DNA from: Chloroflexota bacterium
GTDB lineage: Bacteria; Chloroflexota; Anaerolineae; J102
Assembly: GCA_024224665.1 (NCBI GenBank)
Contig: JAAENG010000494.1
Span: forward strand, 1 to 38,381
Direction of reading: 5' to 3'
Length of the DNA stretch: 38,381 bases
Shown piece after piece: positions 34,075 to 38,381 of the stretch (its first letter is position 1; each line of letters starts with the position of its first letter). The notes under the pieces were generated by a model, which had not been told where the DNA came from, did no database searches, and worked only from the letters and a program-made list of their open reading frames with translations. The translations under genes and the position numbers were made by a program.

Positions 34075-35415
34075 TCATGTCGTGTGGAAATCTGAGAATG
34101 ACCTACGCCATGTTTTAGGAAGGCGCTCGCCATACGCGATCTGTTGGGCGCCGAGCCATTCTGCCAGATCGACGATCGTGGCTGCCACCGCCTGGCCCGT
34201 CTCCGTATCGCCGGGAGCATCTGGCTCAATGTGGACTGCATTGATATGAAGGATGCCGGTCTTTCGATCCAGTTTGGGATCAATCCGACCGATCAGGCGG
34301 TCGCTGTGCAATATGGGTAAAACGTAATAGCCGTACTTGCGCTTCGCTTTAGGCACATAGATCTCGATGCGGAAACGAAAATCCCACATCAGTTCCGTAC
34401 GATCGCGATCGCAGATGAGGTTGTCGAATGGGGAGAGGAGAGTTGTACGCGGCTGCCAGTTAGCATCGGTTATCTGTTCGAGCAAGGGAATATCGTCCGC
34501 ATGCATATACCATTGCTCTGGCCAATCGGCGATATCCACAGACAGAATACGTCCCTCGGCCAGCAGACGGTTGAGAGCCGACTCTAGTTCGGGATAAAAA
34601 CCACGGGTGAAGTGATTGCGAATGTGTTTTTCGGTGCCGGCGCCCAATGCTCTCAGGGCGATCTGAACAGAACGATAGCTGACCTCTTCGGCTGCTAGTA
34701 CCTCGCTTGGCGTCCAATCTGGCAGCCACCGCTCTGCCAGGTCCCATTTTTTCTTGGAACCCTGCCGTTCCACCACCATGATCTCGCCCCGTTCCCACAT
34801 CATCTGTATCATCATGGCCAGGCGGCGATTGCTGGTCCAGCCACTTGACTCCCAGTTTTTTGTCGAGCGGTCTTCAAGATCCGATAAAGCTCTGGGGCCC
34901 TGCTGATCCATTTCTTCTAACACATAGTGGTGGAAAGCCTCATTGGCCTGAAACCACTTGCCCAGACGTTTTTCCCAGGCGGAAACACCCTGCCCATCCA
35001 TGGCTTTGGCAAAACGCTGGGCTTGATAGCGATGGATGGGATAATTTTTAATGAGGACGATAGAGGCAGCGTGGGCCCAATACTCGAACAGCTGTTTGTC
35101 TTCAAACACCAGCCGGTCGAGATCACTGAGGGCGTACTTTCCCAGCCGGCTCCACAACACTAGATATTGCGTGCGCTCCACCGCTCGAATGGGATCGATC
35201 TGTATACAACCCAGATCTCGAAAAACGTCGAGGATCCCTCGAGTTGATGGTTTCGGTTGAGGATCGGCCAGCCGTTGTTTGGTGATGGCAAGGCGTCTGG
35301 CCTGGGTAGGCGTGAGTGCTAACATGGTTAGCCACTTTAGCAGATGTTGACTAGTCTGCCAATCCCTTTTTATGCGATACTGTACCCGCATCTTTGCGGC
35401 AACCCTGAAGTTCAT
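34075..35415 (-). CDS. YcaQ/AlkX-type DNA glycosylase (HTH_42 family)
   Basis: 446 residues from ATG 35415 (AGGA 7 bases upstream). An internal ATG at 35325, just before 'LALTPTQARRLA', is an alternative with a weaker ribosome site. The family unhooks interstrand crosslinks and bulky alkyl adducts. The catalytic motif is Q-x-D in YcaQ/AlkX and Q-x-Q in AlkZ. Here 'GCIQIDPI' gives Q72 and D74, so it belongs to the AlkX type. Other matches are 'ERTQYLVLWSRLG', 'FEYWAHAASIV', 'LLSPFDNLICDRDR' and 'YGYYVLPIL'. The winged-helix DNA-binding domains are in the central part. It heads the minus-strand run of genes. Confidence 0.92.
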   Translation of the reverse strand: MNFRVAAKMRVQYRIKRDWQTSQHLLKWLTMLALTPTQARRLAITKQRLADPQPKPSTRGILDVFRDLGCIQIDPIRAVERTQYLVLWSRLGKYALSDLDRLVFEDKQLFEYWAHAASIVLIKNYPIHRYQAQRFAKAMDGQGVSAWEKRLGKWFQANEAFHHYVLEEMDQQGPRALSDLEDRSTKNWESSGWTSNRRLAMMIQMMWERGEIMVVERQGSKKKWDLAERWLPDWTPSEVLAAEEVSYRSVQIALRALGAGTEKHIRNHFTRGFYPELESALNRLLAEGRILSVDIADWPEQWYMHADDIPLLEQITDANWQPRTTLLSPFDNLICDRDRTELMWDFRFRIEIYVPKAKRKYGYYVLPILHSDRLIGRIDPKLDRKTGILHINAVHIEPDAPGDTETGQAVAATIVDLAEWLGAQQIAYGERLPKTWRRSFSDFHTT

Positions 35416-35443
35416 GCAATCATCCTAAAAGGAGAGGATGTTC

Positions 35444-35677
35444 ATGGGGCGTTACATTTTAACCGATACGGCTTCGAAGCTTGTAGAACCTGCATCATTG
35501 CTCGATACTTTTGCTAAGTTTGAACTGAGGGATCAAGGCGGTGCCAGTATTGGTGACGAAGGGGTTAGGTGCCGCTCAAACGACGAACAGATTGGAGAGG
35601 CCGACACTGCCCTTTACGGAGATCGTCTTCTCAGCGCGAATATCTACGAACATTTCGAGGATCTTTGTCATGTATAA
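35444..35677 (+). CDS. Small hypothetical ORF, doubtful
   Basis: 77 codons from ATG 35444, with AAGGAG about 9 bases upstream. The product is hydrophilic and acidic and matches nothing I know. The opposite strand is also fairly open here, and the adjoining gene is degraded, so this may be a chance frame or part of the same decaying locus. It overlaps the start of the next frame by 8 bp. Confidence 0.25.
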   Translation: MGRYILTDTASKLVEPASLLDTFAKFELRDQGGASIGDEGVRCRSNDEQIGEADTALYGDRLLSANIYEHFEDLCHV

Positions 35678-36606
35678 AACGCTTGTTCATCTGGTCGGAT
35701 TTCTTTTCATCCTTGTCGGAGGTATGTTCAATCCAACAACACCGTCCCATGCGTCGGCGGCAGTGCCTCAACCTCCTACGCATCTCCGGTAACTCGATAC
35801 ACATGGCGATCTGCCTCTGGGCGCGCTCTTGGGTAAAGCGGCGATATCATTCGAAGTCGTGATACAAGCTAAAGTAGACGACGAAGTCAGACTGGAAATC
35901 GAACTGCGTCCCGTTGACGAACCGTTCAACGAAGCCAATTTAATCGGCGACGCCATCATCGCTTCCGGCCAACCACAGACCTTTACCCTCACCAGCGTTC
36001 AGCGATTGGCATATCAGGGGTATCATTGGCGCGCCCGTGTGGTGGGAACAGATGGCGTTGGGCCGTGGGTCAGCTTTGGCGACAACAGCGATGAGGTCGA
36101 TCCACCCCATCACTTCGCTGAAGCCGATTTCTATAATTTGTACGAACCGCTGCTCGCCTATGGCCCGAGACTGATCGGTTTCGAATCGCTGGTGCGCATC
36201 GGAAGCCTGCCGCTCATCTCCTGTGGCGTGGAAACGCGCCAGGTCTCCTCCTTTGACCGCACAGGGGGCAATCAGGACGGCGGCAGCCGCCGTCCAGGAC
36301 TGGAAACCTATTTTCTACAAGGAAGACGATGCCGAGGTTGTATTGGAAGTCGATAGCCCTGGTCAGATCAACCGCATCTGGTTTGCCGATTCCGAGGATC
36401 CCGGTTTCCCCAAAACTCGCATGCAATCCTTCTTCGATGGCGCCGAGGAGATCAGCTACGAGATTACCGTGGCAGACATGATGTTGGGGCAGGATCCACC
36501 ATTCGTGCGACCATTCGTGCTGGATAAAGAGCGTTCTTCTATGGGATGGATTTCCTATGTCCCCATTCCCTTCCGTTCGGGTATCAAGGTGCGTTTGCTG
36601 GGATTC
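35670..36606 (+). pseudogene. Secreted DUF2961-type protein, broken by nonsense, frameshift and IS insertion
   Basis: A start at 35670 (GAGG 9 bases upstream) gives a signal peptide ending near 'SHASAAVP'. The frame stops at TAA 35790-35792, but the same frame continues at once with 'LDTHGDLPLGALLGKAAISF' and an FN3-like segment. The upstream codon context suggests a Gln codon CAA changed to TAA. At about 36260 the DUF2961 opening 'TRQVSSFDRTGGNQDG' appears. The homologous frame then shifts to 'AVQDWKPIFYKEDDAEVV' near 36275-36300, where a perfect 9-bp hairpin lies. DUF2961 similarity continues through 'RIWFADSEDPG' and 'GWISYVPIPFRSGIKVRLLG' and ends at 36606, where the IS4 terminal repeat begins. 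It was formerly a secreted carbohydrate-related protein. Confidence 0.82.
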
Positions 36607-37832
36607 ACTACCGTACAGAACATTAGTGCGATCCTGCGCTGAGAGTCAGTGGTGGCGGCAAGAATCCCTTAGGGATAGGAAGGCCCTCACACAAGCAATA
36701 AGCGACGAGTCCTAAGCCAAGCTGAAATAAGCTCAGATCACAACGATGTTGGCGATGTAAAAGGCGTGGCCAAGGGCCTTGCCTAGCAGAAACGCCAAGA
36801 AAGACGATCCAGATGTAAGCCAAGCAGGAAGCAATGAGAAGCCGAGACAAGCGTTGCGGTGCACTGATGTGACTGGCGTTGATATGAAAGCCCCGACTTT
36901 TCTGATCGGAAAAGAAGGTTTCAATGTAAGGTCGCCGGCGATAGCAGGCAAAAGCTTGAGCTGCATCGTTGAGACTAGTGACCAGAAAGAGGGGTTCTTC
37001 ATAGTCTTGTTCCCAAACGGCCAGGGCGTTGACAGGGCCATACTGAGCCTGGGTCATCGTGGCTTCGCTAATCACCCGGGCTTGACCAGGGTGCAAAGAG
37101 AGACAACCTATAGGAAAGGTGCGGCCAAAGGCGGTAATTAGGACGTTACAGGCGGTGCGACAGACATAATGCCGGCCGTACGAACGGATATCGGCTTGCA
37201 AGTCGATACCGTCGAACTCACCATCGCCCATGAAGATGACGGTGGCTTCGGTCGGCACGATAGTCTGCACTTGCGCCAACAAAGCCCGATGCAAGTCTTC
37301 AGACAAATGCCCCTTCTTGCCCTTCACGACGCACCATGCCGGCGGCAAAGCACGGCCACCGTAGATAACACTCACCATCATGGTCATACAGCCCCGACCC
37401 ACAGTGCTACCATCCATGATCAGCAGCAAGGGTTGATGCGACAGAGCCTCCAACAACACCCTTGCCACCGGCAACATTCACTGCTCCAAAGTGGTGTTTT
37501 CATTCTGTAACCACCGCCTATAGCGCATGATCAAACTCTCTTGCACCGCACCCCGACCTGGCGCATGATCCGCTATCTTGGGCAAATGCACATGGCGACT
37601 GCCTACGATCCCACAGATCAATGCTGTCAATGTTTCCAAATACCGTGCATGATGTCCTTGCGGTTGTCCAAAGCATTGCGCCAGCGCCTCCTTTATGGCA
37701 CGATAACGACGGTACGTGTCACTCATGGTCTTCCTCCTCGTGGGTTTGTCGTAGAATTTTCGAGAAGCTTACCACTGAGGGCACGTACTTGTCATTTCAG
37801 TTATTACTAGAACACATTTTCTGTACGGTAGT
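36607..37832 (-). mobile_element. IS4-family insertion sequence
   Basis: About 1226 bp, bounded by exact 14-bp terminal inverted repeats ACTACCGTACAGAA (36607-36620) and its inverse (37819-37832). The similarity extends three more bases with one mismatch. The transposase reads on the minus strand and ends 3 bp inside the left repeat. No target duplication is visible: the outer flanks GCTGGGATTC and CAATTGGCTG do not match. The left flank is coding DNA of the interrupted gene, while the right flank is AT-rich and unrelated. Confidence 0.82.
36623..37726 (-). pseudogene. IS4-family transposase with an in-frame TGA
   Basis: The start at 37726 has a strong GAGGAGG. Codon 83 is TGA (37478-37480), and the same frame continues from the next codon (ATG at 37477) to 36623, for 367 residues overall. 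DDE residues are seen as D in 'IMDGSTVGRG', D in 'FMGDGEFDG' and E in 'YRRRPYIETFFSDQK', which also fits the IS4 signature Y-(2)-R-(3)-E-(6)-K. The catalytic domain is wholly downstream of the stop. The TGA is most simply a nonsense mutation. TGA followed directly by ATG would allow re-initiation of a 284-residue product lacking the N-terminal DNA-binding part. Confidence 0.85.
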
Positions 37833-38039
37833 CAATTGGCTGGACTGAAAATATATTGATATAATGAGATATACGTACTTGCAAAATTATGACGATAGAT
37901 TAGCAAAGTAAACCGCATCTTGCATTCCGAGATGCTTTCAAGATGTTAAATAAAAAATTCAATAATATCGATAAGTCGTTATTTTTTGCGATAAATATCT
38001 GATTCTATGTCAATTTTTTACGTTTCTGGACATCATGAT
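37833..38039. other. AT-rich non-coding stretch
   Basis: Markedly more A/T-rich than the rest of the window, with no supported gene. Several AT runs and a TTTCAAGATGTTAAAT tract are present. It probably arrived with the adjoining transposase remnant. Confidence 0.6.
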
Positions 38040-38381
38040 TTAATTATCTATTTGAAAAAACTCACCGTCTGATACTAGTTTGGTAAGGACGATTCCTGCT
38101 GGTGGTGATGTCAACCATTGAACAAGTGTCTTTTTTTGACGGTCTGGCAAAATATCCAAAGCAATTCGCCCTTTCAAATCAGTCAAGACGAGTACATAAT
38201 CCCCATGTCCTTTTTTTTGATATTTCATCAATGCCCAAATGCTCTACTTCAATTGGTACTGAAAACTCTGGAAAACTCGATTCATAAAGCAAAGTCCAGA
38301 ACATCGTCCCAGTCGGAAGGTCTCAGTCGCGTTTTTTCACGGAACCATTCAACTTGTTGATGAATAAGTAAGTTCCTGAGA
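38040..38381 (-). pseudogene. ISL3-like transposase remnant, frameshifted and running off the window
   Basis: In one frame 'VPIEVEHLGIDEIS' (with the first catalytic Asp) is read up to a run of eight A near 38211-38218. In the next frame 'KKGHGDYVLVLTDLKGRIA' and 'LDILPDRQKKTL' continue to a stop at 38040. Together these match the ISL3-type core '(G)IDEIS-KKGH-D-V-VL-D' . The frame change at the A-run, a further stop upstream (in the segment with 'VEWFREKTRLRPSDWDD') and loss of the C-terminal two thirds mark it as degraded. It is incomplete at the window edge. A slippery A-run could in principle allow frameshifting, but the truncation argues against activity. Confidence 0.65.

Noticed and set aside
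37478-37480. TGA as a selenocysteine codon in the transposase
   Set aside because: No selenocysteine-type insertion context is expected for an IS4 transposase, and the position is in the non-catalytic N-terminal part. A nonsense mutation is simpler.
36646-37778. TCAGTGGT inverted octamer as the IS ends
   Set aside because: A longer, exact 14-bp inverted pair (36607-36620 and 37819-37832) lies outside it and also encloses the transposase stop codon.

Overview
The window looks like a chromosomal segment of a Chloroflexota bacterium (Anaerolineae/Caldilinea-like). This placement is inferred from gene content and not from a marker gene. The signs are secreted proteins ending in a Tyr-(Leu)-Pro-(Leu/Met)-Ile tail, several SH3/PD40 lipoproteins, a DUF5107 lipoprotein, an archaeal-type phosphoglycerate mutase, and many short palindromic repeats between genes.

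Layout. (1) Positions 1-8844 (+): a surface cluster of three secreted multidomain proteins sharing a repeated FN3-like plus beta-sandwich module, followed by an SH3/PD40 lipoprotein. The third protein combines vWA, cohesin, dockerin and cohesin. (2) 8996-9473 (-): a tRNA operon (Pro-UGG, Gly-UCC, CAU) with a visible promoter and terminator. (3) 9500-13352 (-): a zinc-ribbon/TPR/PD40 membrane protein and an SH3-DUF5107 lipoprotein whose promoter predicts a leaderless mRNA. (4) 13435-19510: transposase-less mobile elements, one nested in another, around an M28/DUF4910-type peptidase, a two-component pair and a UlaG/NAPE-PLD-type metallo-beta-lactamase-fold hydrolase. (5) 19571-23881: a biotin ligase with a start-codon problem, a membrane-anchored protein, a metallophosphoesterase coupled to a HEAT-repeat protein, and a phasin-like protein. 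(6) 23882-25078: a 1.2 kb gene-poor stretch with palindromes and a strong promoter leading into a candidate structured RNA, then an orphan MsmX/UgpC-type ATPase and ApgM. (7) 27670-30738: a zinc-ribbon membrane protein coupled to a polytopic membrane protein, then a small membrane protein. (8) 30759-35415 (-): an IolC-like sugar kinase with a substituted catalytic residue, a zinc alcohol dehydrogenase, a remnant of a Gfo/Idh dehydrogenase, a GT2 glycosyltransferase and a YcaQ/AlkX-type DNA glycosylase. (9) 35670 to the end: a decaying region with a DUF2961 pseudogene cut by an IS4-family element, whose own transposase carries an in-frame TGA, then AT-rich DNA with an ISL3-like transposase remnant.

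Function. The first cluster is probably cell-surface architecture or adhesion. The zinc dehydrogenase, IolC-like kinase and dehydrogenase remnant suggest a polyol/inositol catabolic operon that is partly eroded. I see no CRISPR array, phage block, toxin-antitoxin pair or recognisable defence system. The most unusual material is the 146-bp element family with 15-16 bp target duplications, the shared surface module, the biotin ligase start region, the candidate RNA at about 24689-24860, and the decay zone at the right end.
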